This document shows positions 7,314 through 16,636 of a stretch of 64,000 nt of DNA, piece after piece. Within the stretch, counting starts at the first letter, position 1. Each line of letters begins with the position of its first letter. The stretch is from contig OY365738.1 in NCBI GenBank assembly GCA_959347345.1, positions 744,001 through 808,000 of the forward strand, read 5' to 3'. The notes beneath the pieces were generated by a model. It ran no database searches. It was not told where the DNA came from and saw only the letters and a program-made list of their open reading frames with translations. This DNA is from an uncultured Amylibacter sp. GTDB taxonomy: Bacteria; Pseudomonadota; Alphaproteobacteria; Rhodobacterales; Rhodobacteraceae. Position numbers and translations under genes: made by a program.

Positions 7314-8156
7314 TTAAGGGGTTTTAAGGATTTGCAGGGGATTTTGAAAGAATTCATCGGCGAACCATTGGGCTATTTCCAAAGAGGACGGGTTAGTTAG
7401 GTCGGGCGCAGCATCCGTCCAGATTTTGGCGGGTGCCCATAATGCGGGGGTATTTGCGCGAACCGCCGAATCTATTTCGGTACGAGACGACAATACGGTG
7501 AGGTGCGGGTTATGCCCCGCAACCTGCCCCGCAATCCTCCATGCGTTTTGCTCCATAGCCAGCAGGTGAATCCGCGTGTTCGGCGGGACCTCACGCACCG
7601 CCTCCATACACACAATCGCACCCTTATGTCGCGTTAATAAATCCTTTACCAAACCCCCTATATCCCCCGATTCCGCCACAACACAAGGGATAAAAACCAC
7701 GGGCGCATCCCATTTTTTAACCCCCCCATGATGCAGGTTATCGGCACGGGTACGGACTATTTCAATCCCCAAAGCCCCGTCAATCCTATCCAGCTTTTCA
7801 ATCCGTATAAACACGCGGGCAACTTGGGGACAATCCAAAATCTGCGCACAAATCCGCTCTGCCAGCGTTTCCAAAAGATGCAACCGCTCCTGCGCTAACT
7901 GGTCGTCAATCGCTTGGGTCAGGGTATCGTAGGAAAGCACGCTATCCACATCATCGTGAGGGTCGGCCGCCACCGTAACCTCTGCCACGATATTAAACCG
8001 CAACCCCTGCTCTGCCCCATATTCGCCAGTAAAAGCCCCGATTTCCCCGTGCCGAGTATAATCGCGCAAAATCAGGCGGTCAGCACCCGTGCCACAACCA
8101 CCCGCCCCCGCGCGTGTTGCCAAATCGCCAAAAGCAAGCGCGGTTTCATCCGTCAT
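7314..8156 (-). CDS. folB: Dihydroneopterin aldolase-type protein
   Basis: Catalyses formation of 6-hydroxymethyl-dihydropterin, the step feeding FolP. The FolB fold is visible from DRLILRDYTRHGEIGAFTGEYG (residues about 25-46) through the VLSYDTLTQAI segment to RVFIRIEKLDRIDG, which contains the conserved Lys. The 280-residue length exceeds a minimal FolB (about 120). The extra C-terminal ~130 residues have no motif I recognise, although a similar extension accompanies FolB in some Rhodobacterales. The gene starts 6 bases after the hydrolase stop and is probably co-transcribed with it. Confidence 0.85.
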   Translation of the reverse strand: MTDETALAFGDLATRAGAGGCGTGADRLILRDYTRHGEIGAFTGEYGAEQGLRFNIVAEVTVAADPHDDVDSVLSYDTLTQAIDDQLAQERLHLLETLAERICAQILDCPQVARVFIRIEKLDRIDGALGIEIVRTRADNLHHGGVKKWDAPVVFIPCVVAESGDIGGLVKDLLTRHKGAIVCMEAVREVPPNTRIHLLAMEQNAWRIAGQVAGHNPHLTVLSSRTEIDSAVRANTPALWAPAKIWTDAAPDLTNPSSLEIAQWFADEFFQNPLQILKTP

Positions 8157-8162
8157 AGCCGA

Positions 8163-8900
8163 CTAGCGATAAAACAAATGCCGACCAATATCGGCCGTGC
8201 GGTCAAACGAATCCGCCCAATAAGGGCGCACGGATTTGGAATGATAAAAGGTCGCGCCACCGGTCAAATCACGCGGCTCACCCAAGGCCAAATGGGCGAC
8301 ATTGCCAACCAGATTATACGCCTCAGCCTCGCTAAACCGTTCGTGCAAACCGTCGCATTTATAGGAAAACTGGCAACGATTGCGTTTGTGCGAGCCCTGC
8401 TCAATCACCTCGCAAATGGTATTGGGGAAAGCGTTCGAATCACGGCGGTTAATGATAACTTCGGCAACGGCAATGATGCCTTCGGTTTCTTCACCGCGGG
8501 CTTCAAAATAAAGGGCTTCGGTTAAACACTGCCACTCCTGCCCGCCTTTGATTGGGCTGGCAAGCAACTGGTCACGGGTCGGCAAATCGCGCGTTTTCGC
8601 GGAATTATGGGTGTTGTAATAGTTCTTACTGCGGATTTTCGGCGGGGAATAAGGCAAGCCCAGCAACTCATCGCTGAGAGCGGACACACGGATAGAGCCG
8701 TCATCCGCCGCGATAGTGTCATGCGTATGGGTGAGGATTTGTTCGTGTGCGGTCGTGGGGGCAGTCATGGCAAACCCGCCTATCAGTAGGAAAAGAACGG
8801 CGATAATCGGCAAAAAGATGGCGCTTTTTATGGTTTTAGTCATAGTTTTAGTCACATTTGTAGTCATGGTTTTAGTCATAATTTTAGTCATAATTTTCAT
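8163..8900 (-). CDS. SleB-type cell wall hydrolase
   Basis: A probable peptidoglycan hydrolase (Hydrolase_2 / SleB catalytic domain, lytic transglycosylase type). An N-terminal hydrophobic segment (AIFLPIIAVLFLLIGGFAM) acts as a signal peptide or anchor. The catalytic domain runs from WQCLTEALYFEARGE, with the expected Glu, to GGATFYHS and GRHLFYR. The start is uncertain. The first ATG codons sit in a tandem run of ATGACTAAA-like units, and the nearest purine-rich site is 14 bases away across a C9 tract. A better ribosome site and ATG at 8931 are out of frame by one base; eight C would bring them into frame. Downstream genes folB, folP and glmM probably share the transcript. Confidence 0.85.
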   Translation of the reverse strand: MKIMTKIMTKTMTTNVTKTMTKTIKSAIFLPIIAVLFLLIGGFAMTAPTTAHEQILTHTHDTIAADDGSIRVSALSDELLGLPYSPPKIRSKNYYNTHNSAKTRDLPTRDQLLASPIKGGQEWQCLTEALYFEARGEETEGIIAVAEVIINRRDSNAFPNTICEVIEQGSHKRNRCQFSYKCDGLHERFSEAEAYNLVGNVAHLALGEPRDLTGGATFYHSKSVRPYWADSFDRTADIGRHLFYR

Positions 8901-8950
8901 GGGGGGGGGATTTACCTTTCCATAGAAGCATAATGTCCTTTTGATGCTTC
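8898..8950 (-). promoter_or_regulatory. C9 tract, uORF and start-sequestering hairpin before the hydrolase
   Basis: On the minus strand, AGAAGCAT pairs with ATGCTTCT to form an 8-bp stem whose loop holds the Shine-Dalgarno AAAGGA. The stem's second arm contains an ATG at 8931. That ATG opens a 15-codon frame ending just after the annotated hydrolase start. A run of nine C (8901-8909) lies between the two starts. Losing one C would fuse the upstream start in frame to the hydrolase. Confidence 0.6.
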
Positions 8951-9157
8951 TGAGTGCGCGGAGTTGATCGCGGTCTGGGTCAAGATTTGTTAAGGCTATA
9001 AAGGATGCCTGCGCCGATGTCTAGGGAATTTTTGTTAAATTAGTGTAAAATTAGCGTTATTGTGGGAATTCGGCTTTGTTTTATTGTGATAAGACCGCGA
9101 AATCTATGGCAACTGGTTGTTTTTATTGTGAAACATTGGGGTTTGCGACTGTGGCAA

Positions 9158-11728
9158 TTATGATACTTTTTCACTCACCAAAGCCGCCTGTGCCGCCGCC
9201 AACCGCGCGATAGGCGTGCGGAACGTGGAACAGGACACATAATCCAGCCCCAAATCATGGCAAAACGCCACGGACTCGGGATTACCCCCGTGTTCGCCAC
9301 ACAACCCCAGCACTATATCCTTTTTCCCCTCCCCGCGCACTTGGCGCACGGCAATTCGCATCAATTCGCCCACACCCTCCACATCCAAACTGTGGAAAGG
9401 GTCATCGGGGAAAACCTTATTCGCCAAATAACTGCCCATAAACCGCCCCGAATCATCACGCGACAAACCATAAGTCATCTGCGTCAAATCATTCGTACCG
9501 AAACTTAGAAAATCACTGTATTGCGCGATATCCCCTGCCCGCAACGCGGCCCGAGGTGTTTCCACCATCACCCCCAGCGAGTATTCCAGCGCGATATTAT
9601 GCTTGGCACGAACCAGAACGGCTACCGATTCCACGGCGGCTTTTACCAAAGCAACCTCACGATTGGCGGATACTAAAGGAATCATAATCTCTGGCTTTAC
9701 ATCCAAGCCTTTGTCCTTTTTTAACTGTGCCACAGCCTCAAAAACACTATGCGCCTGCATTTTGTAAATATCGGGCAGAACGATGCCGAGCCGCACCCCT
9801 CGCGTCCCCAGCATAGGGTTGAATTCGCGCAAATCCTCTATCTGCGCCAACACCTGCGCCACGGGTAAATCCATCGATTCGGCAAGGTTTCCTATGTCTT
9901 CACGGCTTTTCGGCAGGAATTCGTGCAAGGGCGGATCAAGCAGGCGAATACACACGGGCGCGCTGCCCATCAGCGCGAATATATCGTAGAAATCCTTTTG
10001 CTGTATGGGGCGGAGCAAATCTAACGCCGCCAATCGTGCGGTATCCGTGGTGGCGAAAATCAGCTCGCGCATCATGGTTAAACGGCGATCTTCCAAAAAC
10101 ATATGCTCTGTGCGAACCAAGCCCAACCCGTCTATGCCAAAGGTTTTCGCCAATCGCACCTCCTGCGCTGTGTCGGCGTTGCACCGCACGCCCAATCGGC
10201 GAAATTCATCGGCCCAAGACATAAATTCGTAAAACGCACCGCCCAATTCGGGTTCCACCAACGGCGGAGCATCACGGAATATCTGGCCAGAGCTGCCCTC
10301 TATCGTTAAAACATCGCCAACGTGCAAAACTTCGCCGTTTTTCAAAGTAATCGTTTTGCTGCGCACATCAATCGATAAATCCGACACACCGACCACGCAC
10401 GGCACGCCGAAACCCCGCGCAACCACGGCCGCGTGGCTGGTAATCCCCCCGCGTTCCGTCAGAATCCCGTTGGCAGAGTGCATCGCGCGGATATCGTCAG
10501 GCGCGGTTTCCACACGCACTAGAATACAGGCTTCGCCCCGCGCACCGCAGGCTTGGGCGGCGGAAGCACTGAATACAATCCGCCCCGTGGCCGCGCCGGG
10601 GCTTGCGCCTATACCCTTTGCTATCTGGTCTGGATTAGCCTTTGGTGATATTTGCGGATGCAGAATTTCGCTGAGGTGATGGGGGGCGAGCGACAATAAC
10701 GCCTGTTGTTTCGTCCGCAAACCATCGCGGACGAGATTAACGTTAGAGGCAACAAAACCGCGAACAAACCGCTCGGCGGGACGGGCATCCACTATCCAAA
10801 CCGTGTCATTATCCAAAATGAAATCCAGCCGCATATCATCACGGAAGAACTGGCGGGCTTTGGCGGATAAATCACCCAGCGTTTGGAACGCTTGCGGGTT
10901 GGATTCCTGCAAGGATTGCCCGCGTTTATCCTTGGCAAGGAACTGCGCGTCTTTGTTTTGTGGGGTGCGCGACACGCTGGTTTGATTGTTAAACCGCCCG
11001 TGTGCGCCCGAATCACCGGTGGTTGGGGAGATAAATTGCGCCTCGCCAAAGCCGAAATTACCGACCTCCAATATCATCTCTTGCACTATCAATCCCAGCC
11101 CCGCATCCACGGGCGCGTTTTGCGCATCCCGCAGGATTTTGGCGGAAGTGCCACGCCACGCCACCGCCATTGACCGCATAACGCGGAGCAGTTGTACGGC
11201 GGGATCTTGGGGGAATTCCGCGCCCGTTTCCTCGGCATAAAACGCCAGAGCATCCTTTACAGCCCGTTTATAATCAGGGGTTTTGCCAGTCGCCCGCAGG
11301 ATATTTTCAAAGTCTTCGGAGTCCAAACGGGCTATGATGACCGAAAAATCCTCAATAAACCGAAAATACAGAGCAAAGGCGGTTTTCACCCCCAGAGTTT
11401 TGCCAAATTGCGCACAGGTTTTCGCATTCATACCGATGTTTAACAGGTTTTCTGGACCGCCCCAATCGCGCATTCCCGCGCTGGAACGCACCAGCATCAA
11501 ACAGCCTTTCTGCATAAGCGGCAGCATGGGCAGGGTTAAATCGGGCTGACGTTCGGTTAATTTTGCCACAGCCTCCATAGAAAACGCCCAAGCATTCGGC
11601 ACGGGCAAATCCGCCCGTTTCAGCTGAACCAGCATAGCCGCGCGCATCCCATAATGCGCCAAATAATCCGCATTCGGGATATCCGCGTCGGCGGTGAGCG
11701 CGATGCAAGGCGGGTATTTTTGGGGCAT
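9158..11728 (-). CDS. ppdK: Pyruvate phosphate dikinase-like PEP-utilising enzyme
   Basis: Predicted to interconvert pyruvate, ATP and phosphate with PEP, AMP and pyrophosphate. The central phosphohistidine domain (ERGGITSHAAVVARGFGVP) and the C-terminal PEP-binding TIM barrel are clear: GLVRTEHMF, LGTRGVRLGI, SFGTNDLTQMTYGLSRDD and GLCGEHGGNP. The N-terminal ATP-grasp region is divergent. It lacks the usual GGKGANLAEM start, and it has VRSSAGMRDWGGPENLLNIGMN where classical enzymes have a PGMMDT segment. At 856 residues it is slightly short. It starts 4 bases after glyS and is the last gene of the glyQ operon, an arrangement seen in Rhodobacterales. Loss or change of nucleotide specificity is possible. 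Confidence 0.85.
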   Translation of the reverse strand: MPQKYPPCIALTADADIPNADYLAHYGMRAAMLVQLKRADLPVPNAWAFSMEAVAKLTERQPDLTLPMLPLMQKGCLMLVRSSAGMRDWGGPENLLNIGMNAKTCAQFGKTLGVKTAFALYFRFIEDFSVIIARLDSEDFENILRATGKTPDYKRAVKDALAFYAEETGAEFPQDPAVQLLRVMRSMAVAWRGTSAKILRDAQNAPVDAGLGLIVQEMILEVGNFGFGEAQFISPTTGDSGAHGRFNNQTSVSRTPQNKDAQFLAKDKRGQSLQESNPQAFQTLGDLSAKARQFFRDDMRLDFILDNDTVWIVDARPAERFVRGFVASNVNLVRDGLRTKQQALLSLAPHHLSEILHPQISPKANPDQIAKGIGASPGAATGRIVFSASAAQACGARGEACILVRVETAPDDIRAMHSANGILTERGGITSHAAVVARGFGVPCVVGVSDLSIDVRSKTITLKNGEVLHVGDVLTIEGSSGQIFRDAPPLVEPELGGAFYEFMSWADEFRRLGVRCNADTAQEVRLAKTFGIDGLGLVRTEHMFLEDRRLTMMRELIFATTDTARLAALDLLRPIQQKDFYDIFALMGSAPVCIRLLDPPLHEFLPKSREDIGNLAESMDLPVAQVLAQIEDLREFNPMLGTRGVRLGIVLPDIYKMQAHSVFEAVAQLKKDKGLDVKPEIMIPLVSANREVALVKAAVESVAVLVRAKHNIALEYSLGVMVETPRAALRAGDIAQYSDFLSFGTNDLTQMTYGLSRDDSGRFMGSYLANKVFPDDPFHSLDVEGVGELMRIAVRQVRGEGKKDIVLGLCGEHGGNPESVAFCHDLGLDYVSCSTFRTPIARLAAAQAALVSEKVS

Positions 11729-11732
11729 TGGT

Positions 11733-13808
11733 TTATCCGTTCAAGCGTGAAAAATCGGCGAAGGTTTTCATAACGCTACACAATTTATGCAATAAACACA
11801 AACGATTACGGCGGACGGCGGACTGGTCGCTATTCACCTGCACTTGCGTGAAAAATGCGTCAATCGGGGCGCGGAGGTTGGCTAGGGTTTGTAGCATTTG
11901 TGCAAATTGTTCTTTTTCCATCAGGGGGGGGAGCGCGTGTTCGGCGGCGTTTAATGCTGTGTATAATTCGGTTTCGGTGGAGTCTTGGAAATACTGCGGT
12001 TCGGGGGGCATTTCATAGAAGACTCCGTCTTTCTTTTGCTCGGCATGCAGGATGTTGTGGGCGCGTTTGAAGCCTTGTAGGAGGTTTTGGAATTCCGCGT
12101 CTGGGCGGAAAGCATGCAGGGCTTTGGCGCGGTTTGTTAGCAAGGCGAAATCGGTTTCCCCCTGCCCGAAACGGCAAGCGTCAATGGTGTCGGCGGGGAT
12201 GTCGTGTTTGTCGCGTAGGTAGATTTTTAGGCGTTCGTGGAAGAAATCCATGAGTTTGGTTTGGGCTTGTTCGTCTTTTTTGGGAAAAGGTTTGAACGCG
12301 GAGTTTAGTAATTCGATCAAGGATAATCGCAGGTTATTATCTAGGATTAAGCGTATCACGCCGAGCGCGGCTCGGCGTAGGGCAAACGGGTCTTTGGAGC
12401 TGGTGGGGGTGAGTTCAACCGACCAGAACCCCGCGAGGGTGTCTAGTTTATCGGCGAGGGAAAGCAACACGCTGAGGGGTGAAGTTGGCGTGATATCCGT
12501 TATCCCAAGTGGGGCGTAATGTTCCTTACAAGCCCAAACGATATCAAGACTATGTCCTGCATGGTTTGCATAATGCGCTGCCATAACCCCTTGTAATTCT
12601 GGAAATTCTCTTACCATATCAGAACATAAATCAAGCTTCATTATTTCGGCAGTAGTCTCTGCATTTTTAGCATCCACATTGAAAAGAGTCGCGTGTGTTT
12701 TTACAAAATTTATAATTCGCTTAATCCTGTCACCTTGCGTTCCTATTTTGTTTTGGAAAGTCATTTTTTGTAAATCTTTGCGCCATGGTTTCATTCCGTC
12801 TTTGGCAATTTGCAGGTCATTTTCCCAGAAAAACTGAGCGTCAGACAAGCGAGCTGATAAGACTCGCTGGTTGCCCTCAAGGATAGTTTTTTGTGTGGAT
12901 TTGCTAGGTTTATGTTTATCAGCAAAGGTGATAAAACCCATAATTTTTCCTTTGTCATTTGCCACACTTAAAAACTTCTGATGGGTTTTCATAGAAGTTT
13001 GCAAAACTTCTTTTGGCAGGTCTAAAGTTGCTTCATCAATGTATCCCATAATGCCAAATGGGGATTCGACAAGACCAGTGATTTCATCAATCAAATCATA
13101 ATCTTCTACCAGTTTTAATCCCTTGCTATCACAAATACTTTCCGCATCAGTCAAGATTTTTTCATATCTTTTCTCATGGTCAAGAATAATCCCCGCCTTT
13201 TCTAACTTAGCTTTATAATCATCAAAATTGCTTACCTTAATGGGCTCGGAATTATTAAAAGACCCGCGTGTATGGCAACCTGCTTTTATCTCCCCAACGT
13301 TAAAGACAATTTGCTTGGTTTCATTTTTTCTGTATAAAATTGCCACAATAGAATGTAAGGGGCGTACCCAGTGTAAATTTTCATTTCCCCAACGCATAGA
13401 TTTTGGCCAAGAAAAATTTTGAATCATTGCTTGTACAGTATCCGCCAAACCATATTCTGTCTGTCGCCCTTCTGGCTCTACCCACACACAATAGTATCCG
13501 TCTTTTTCTTGCAAATCTTTTTTTTCCTTTCCGCAATTACGCAAAAAACCCTCTATCGCTTTTTCTGGCGAACCTATACGCGGTCCTCTAATAGAGTCTG
13601 GCTCAAGCCCCCCGCTAACATCATTCAAATCTTTAAAGTGAATAGTTAAACGGCGCGGAGTCGAAAAAACTTCTGGTTCATTATCACACACATCATAACT
13701 CACCAAATCTTCATATAAATAACCAGCTAATTTATCTCGTGCGAACTTTTGCATCCCCGCAGGAATTTCCTCACTTAATATTTCTAAAAGAAAACCGTCC
13801 CAACTCAT
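11733..13808 (-). CDS. glyS: Glycyl-tRNA synthetase beta subunit
   Basis: The beta subunit of the bacterial alpha2-beta2 glycyl-tRNA synthetase, needed for tRNA binding. It opens with the family signature LLEILSEEIPAGMQ and ends with the typical VNSDQSAVRRNRLCLLHKLC...FADFSRLN segment; 691 residues is normal. AGGAG precedes ATG by seven bases. Base composition changes sharply inside the gene: 12961-13020 has 23 G+C of 60 by hand count, whereas 12121-12180 has 36 of 60. The N-terminal two thirds (about 12530-13808) are AT-rich with different codon use, so the gene may be a recombination mosaic. No frame is broken. Confidence 0.95.
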   Translation of the reverse strand: MSWDGFLLEILSEEIPAGMQKFARDKLAGYLYEDLVSYDVCDNEPEVFSTPRRLTIHFKDLNDVSGGLEPDSIRGPRIGSPEKAIEGFLRNCGKEKKDLQEKDGYYCVWVEPEGRQTEYGLADTVQAMIQNFSWPKSMRWGNENLHWVRPLHSIVAILYRKNETKQIVFNVGEIKAGCHTRGSFNNSEPIKVSNFDDYKAKLEKAGIILDHEKRYEKILTDAESICDSKGLKLVEDYDLIDEITGLVESPFGIMGYIDEATLDLPKEVLQTSMKTHQKFLSVANDKGKIMGFITFADKHKPSKSTQKTILEGNQRVLSARLSDAQFFWENDLQIAKDGMKPWRKDLQKMTFQNKIGTQGDRIKRIINFVKTHATLFNVDAKNAETTAEIMKLDLCSDMVREFPELQGVMAAHYANHAGHSLDIVWACKEHYAPLGITDITPTSPLSVLLSLADKLDTLAGFWSVELTPTSSKDPFALRRAALGVIRLILDNNLRLSLIELLNSAFKPFPKKDEQAQTKLMDFFHERLKIYLRDKHDIPADTIDACRFGQGETDFALLTNRAKALHAFRPDAEFQNLLQGFKRAHNILHAEQKKDGVFYEMPPEPQYFQDSTETELYTALNAAEHALPPLMEKEQFAQMLQTLANLRAPIDAFFTQVQVNSDQSAVRRNRLCLLHKLCSVMKTFADFSRLNG

Positions 13809-13826
13809 TTTTATCTCCTATTTTTC

Positions 13827-14333
13827 CTAAAAACCAGCGCGGTCGCGACACGCCGCAGGCAAGGGATTGCCCGCGAACAACGCCGCTCCACACATATTTA
13901 TCTGCCGCCACATAAACCCGCGCCCGTCCGGATAATAGGCTATGTAAGTATCAAACCCCAGCGGTTCGTCCAATTTCGCCCGCAAAACCCGCGCCACTCC
14001 ACCGCGAATATCCGCGTCAATCGCACCCGCATCAAAACAATCAAACCATCGGGGGGCGGTCAGGGGTGTCGCCTCCTGCGCGGCTTCCCCGTCATCGCCA
14101 AACGCCCAGAAATCCCAAAAATCCCCAACAAAACAAGCCCGCAAATTCAACGGAGAACTACGCCCGTCAATGCCTCGGTAATCGCGCACAGGCACCTGCC
14201 CCGTGCTAACCGTTACCGATTCCGCGCCATCATCGCTGGTATAAGGGTAATACTGATTGAAATATACCAGCCCCACGCCCATCATCATCGCCACCGCGAT
14301 AATTAAAATTATCAAAACCCTGCCGTTCATCAT
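13827..14333 (-). CDS. Single-pass membrane protein, DUF6446-like
   Basis: A 168-residue protein with one N-terminal hydrophobic segment ([20 protein letters not shown]) and a periplasmic-type C-terminal domain with cysteine pairs (RACF, FDCF, NMCG, PAACRD). The start at ATGATGAAC overlaps the glyQ stop codon (ATGA), so translation is probably coupled. A gene of this size lies between glyQ and glyS in Rhodobacterales and is, from memory, annotated as DUF6446. Function is unknown. An upstream in-frame start at 14474 would run through glyQ and is rejected. Confidence 0.75.
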   Translation of the reverse strand: MMNGRVLIILIIAVAMMMGVGLVYFNQYYPYTSDDGAESVTVSTGQVPVRDYRGIDGRSSPLNLRACFVGDFWDFWAFGDDGEAAQEATPLTAPRWFDCFDAGAIDADIRGGVARVLRAKLDEPLGFDTYIAYYPDGRGFMWRQINMCGAALFAGNPLPAACRDRAGF

Positions 14334-15259
14334 TCGCCCTCCGTTTGTGCGACATAGGCATCGGCGCAGGCCTTCGCCAACCCGCGCACTCGCGCGATAT
14401 AGGCGGCGCGTTCGGTCACCGAAATCACCCCCCTCGCGTCCAGCAAATTGAACAAATGCGACGCTTTGATGCACTGGTCATAGGCGGGGTGAACCATGAC
14501 TATGTCCGTGTCGCGTTTGGCATCGCGGGCGGGCGTGTCCAAAATCCGCGTGCATTCAGATTCGGCATCTTTGAAGTGAGCAAACAGCATATCCGTGTCC
14601 GCCACATCAAAATTCCACCTTGCGTATTCGCGTTCCTTTTGCAGGAATATATCCTTGTATTTCAAAGGGATAGGCGCGGTCGGGTCGTTATAAGGCATGT
14701 CCATCACGTGGTCTATCCCCAGAATATACATCGCCAAACGCTCCAATCCATAGGTGATTTCCCCGGTGACGGGGCGGCAATCATGCCCGCAAACTTGCTG
14801 GAAATAGGTGAATTGGCTGACCTCCATGCCGTCGCACCAGACCTCCCACCCCAGCCCCCACGCGCCCAGCGTTGGGCTTTCCCAATCGTCCTCTATAAAC
14901 CGTATGTCGTGCTGGGTTTGGTCGATGCCAATGGCGGCCAATGACTTTAAATATAGGGCTTGGAAGTCCTTTGGGCTGGGTTTTATCATCACTTGGAATT
15001 GGTAATAATGCTGTAATCGGTTTGGATTTTCCCCGTATCGCCCGTCGGTCGGGCGGCGGCACGGCTGGACGTAGGCGAAGGACCACGGGCGTTTGCCCAA
15101 GGAACAAAGCGTGGTGGCTGGGTGGAAAGTGCCTGCCCCAACCTCCATATCATACGGCTGCATAAGGGCGCACCCTTGGGCTGCCCAGTAGGATTGCAAG
15201 CGTAGGATGATGTCTTGGAATGATTGCGGTTTTGGGGGTGTGGATTGTTTGGTGGTCAT
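14330..15259 (-). CDS. glyQ: Glycyl-tRNA synthetase alpha subunit
   Basis: Catalytic subunit that activates glycine and charges tRNA-Gly together with GlyS. The 309 residues are highly conserved: [66 protein letters not shown] and [12 protein letters not shown]. It is the first gene of the minus-strand operon glyQ, DUF6446-like, glyS, ppdK-like. Confidence 0.97.
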   Translation of the reverse strand: MTTKQSTPPKPQSFQDIILRLQSYWAAQGCALMQPYDMEVGAGTFHPATTLCSLGKRPWSFAYVQPCRRPTDGRYGENPNRLQHYYQFQVMIKPSPKDFQALYLKSLAAIGIDQTQHDIRFIEDDWESPTLGAWGLGWEVWCDGMEVSQFTYFQQVCGHDCRPVTGEITYGLERLAMYILGIDHVMDMPYNDPTAPIPLKYKDIFLQKEREYARWNFDVADTDMLFAHFKDAESECTRILDTPARDAKRDTDIVMVHPAYDQCIKASHLFNLLDARGVISVTERAAYIARVRGLAKACADAYVAQTEGE

Positions 15260-15304
15260 TTTCGGTGCCGTGTGGTTTGCGGAGTGTGCGGGTTATTGCC
15301 CTTT

Positions 15305-15332
15305 CTTTATGTGAAAATGGGCGTGAGGTCAA
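15305..15332 (-). promoter_or_regulatory. Probable promoter of the glyQ operon
   Basis: TTGACC (15327-15332) and ATAAAG (15305-15310) are separated by 16 bases on the minus strand, about 45 bases before the glyQ start. The -10 box is a weak match. Confidence 0.5.
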
Positions 15333-15337
15333 GGGGT

Positions 15338-15436
15338 GTTTAGCGATTAGTGATTAGTGATTAGTGATGAATGATTTTTTGCCACTTCTTGGCTGGTCGG
15401 CATTTCGAAGAAATGACGAAGACCCGAAGGGCATCG
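15338..15436 (+). repeat. Heptamer tract plus dispersed hairpin repeat B, copy 2
   Basis: Units of TTAGTGA type run from 15338 to about 15375. Repeat B occupies 15381-15436 (GCCACTTCTTGGCTGG, then CATTTC-gaa-GAAATG at 15401-15415, then GACCCGAAGGGC). The repeat reaches to within a few bases of the tpiA stop codon, and the last tpiA codons (GAGTGGTTAAGGATTAACG) look heptamer-derived. Confidence 0.75.
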
Positions 15437-15443
15437 TTAATCC

Positions 15444-16226
15444 TTAACCACTCATCGCAAAAATAATCCCCGCGAAATCGGCGGCTTTCAAGGACGCGCC
15501 GCCTATCAGTCCGCCGTCAACATCGGGCAAATGCGCTATCCGTTCAGCGTTGCCCGCGTTCATCGACCCGCCGTATAACACGCGAAGCCCGCCCGCCACG
15601 GGTGCGCCGAATCGCTCTGCCAAAGCCGCACGAATAAACCCGTGCATCTGCGTGATATCATCATCATTCGGCGTGTGACCTGTGCCGATAGCCCAAATCG
15701 GCTCGTAAGCCACTATCAAATTAGCGGGGGTTGCCCCGTCAGGCAGGCTGGTTTGCAACTGGCGGGCAACGACGGTTTGCGCGTCTGCACGTTCCGCCAG
15801 ATTTTCCCCCACGCAAACAATCGCGCACAGCCCTGCCCGCCACGCGGCCTGGGTTTTCTGCGCTATGATAGCGTCGGTTTCCCCGTGGTTTGCCCTGCGT
15901 TCCGAATGACCGATAATGACGAATTTCGCGCCTATGTCGGCCAGCATCTCTGCCGATATGTCGCCCGTATATGCGCCCGTTTCCTGGGGGTGGCAGTCTT
16001 GTCCGCCTAATAAAATCTGCGGGGTGTTCTGCCCAAGGCTCTGCCCGAACGGGTGGATATAAGGGAAAGGCGGGCAGATGATAATATCGCAATTCGGCGC
16101 GGGGGTAGCACCCTGCAATTCGCCCTGCAATTCCGCCAGCATATCGCTCGCGTTCAGCAGCCCGTTCATCTTCCAATTCCCCGCCGCTATTTTACGGCGT
16201 GGTGCCAGCTCCCCTGCCCTCGTCAT
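15444..16226 (-). CDS. tpiA: Triosephosphate isomerase
   Basis: Interconverts dihydroxyacetone phosphate and glyceraldehyde-3-phosphate in glycolysis and gluconeogenesis. Catalytic residues are in place: Lys in AAGNWKMNG, His in VIIGHSERR and Glu in VAYEPIWAIGTG. The phosphate loop is VLYGGSMN and GLIGGASL. Length (260) is normal. The start overlaps the end of the sufA-like gene by four bases, so the three genes sufT-like, sufA-like and tpiA form a translationally coupled unit. Confidence 0.97.
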   Translation of the reverse strand: MTRAGELAPRRKIAAGNWKMNGLLNASDMLAELQGELQGATPAPNCDIIICPPFPYIHPFGQSLGQNTPQILLGGQDCHPQETGAYTGDISAEMLADIGAKFVIIGHSERRANHGETDAIIAQKTQAAWRAGLCAIVCVGENLAERADAQTVVARQLQTSLPDGATPANLIVAYEPIWAIGTGHTPNDDDITQMHGFIRAALAERFGAPVAGGLRVLYGGSMNAGNAERIAHLPDVDGGLIGGASLKAADFAGIIFAMSG

Positions 16227-16636
16227 TTTTTTTCCAAACCTGTCGCCAAACCTGCCAGTGGCTCTGGCGCGGCGGCAGGTGCGGCCTTCCCACCCGTATC
16301 AAACTGAATAGATTCGCCACAACCGCAAGTCTCCGACACATTGGGGTTTCTAAACCGAAATCCGCTCTCTAACAAACCAGATTCAAAATCAATCTCCGTG
16401 CCGAACAGGAACATCTGCGCCATCGGCGCAATCATAACAACCGCCCCGTCTTGGCGGATAATTTCATCCAAAGGATCGACCGAGGACACATACTCCATCG
16501 TGTATTCCATCCCCGCGCAACCGCCCTTTTTCACGCCCAAGCGCAGGCCTAAAGTCGTTTTTTCACGCATCAAACGAGCAATATGCTGCGCCGCACGGGG
16601 CGTTAGGTTTAACGCCTGTTTTTGTGGTTTTTCCAT
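16223..16636 (-). CDS. A-type iron-sulfur carrier (HesB/IscA/SufA family)
   Basis: Carries Fe-S clusters to apo-proteins. The 137-residue chain from MEKPQKQALNLT shows the three expected cysteines: KKGGCAGMEY near residue 37 and SETCGCGESIQF near residue 101. A short Ala/Pro-rich tail follows. The ATG (16636) overlaps the stop of the preceding DUF59 gene by one base (TGATG). This start is preferred to one at 16762 that would run through that gene. The SufT/SufA pairing supports a role in cluster delivery; whether it is SufA, IscA or ErpA cannot be decided here. Confidence 0.9.
   Translation of the reverse strand: MEKPQKQALNLTPRAAQHIARLMREKTTLGLRLGVKKGGCAGMEYTMEYVSSVDPLDEIIRQDGAVVMIAPMAQMFLFGTEIDFESGLLESGFRFRNPNVSETCGCGESIQFDTGGKAAPAAAPEPLAGLATGLEKK

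Noticed and set aside
14334..14474. Longer start of the DUF6446-like gene
   Set aside because: It would run through conserved glyQ codons; the ATGA overlap start is the usual coupled form.
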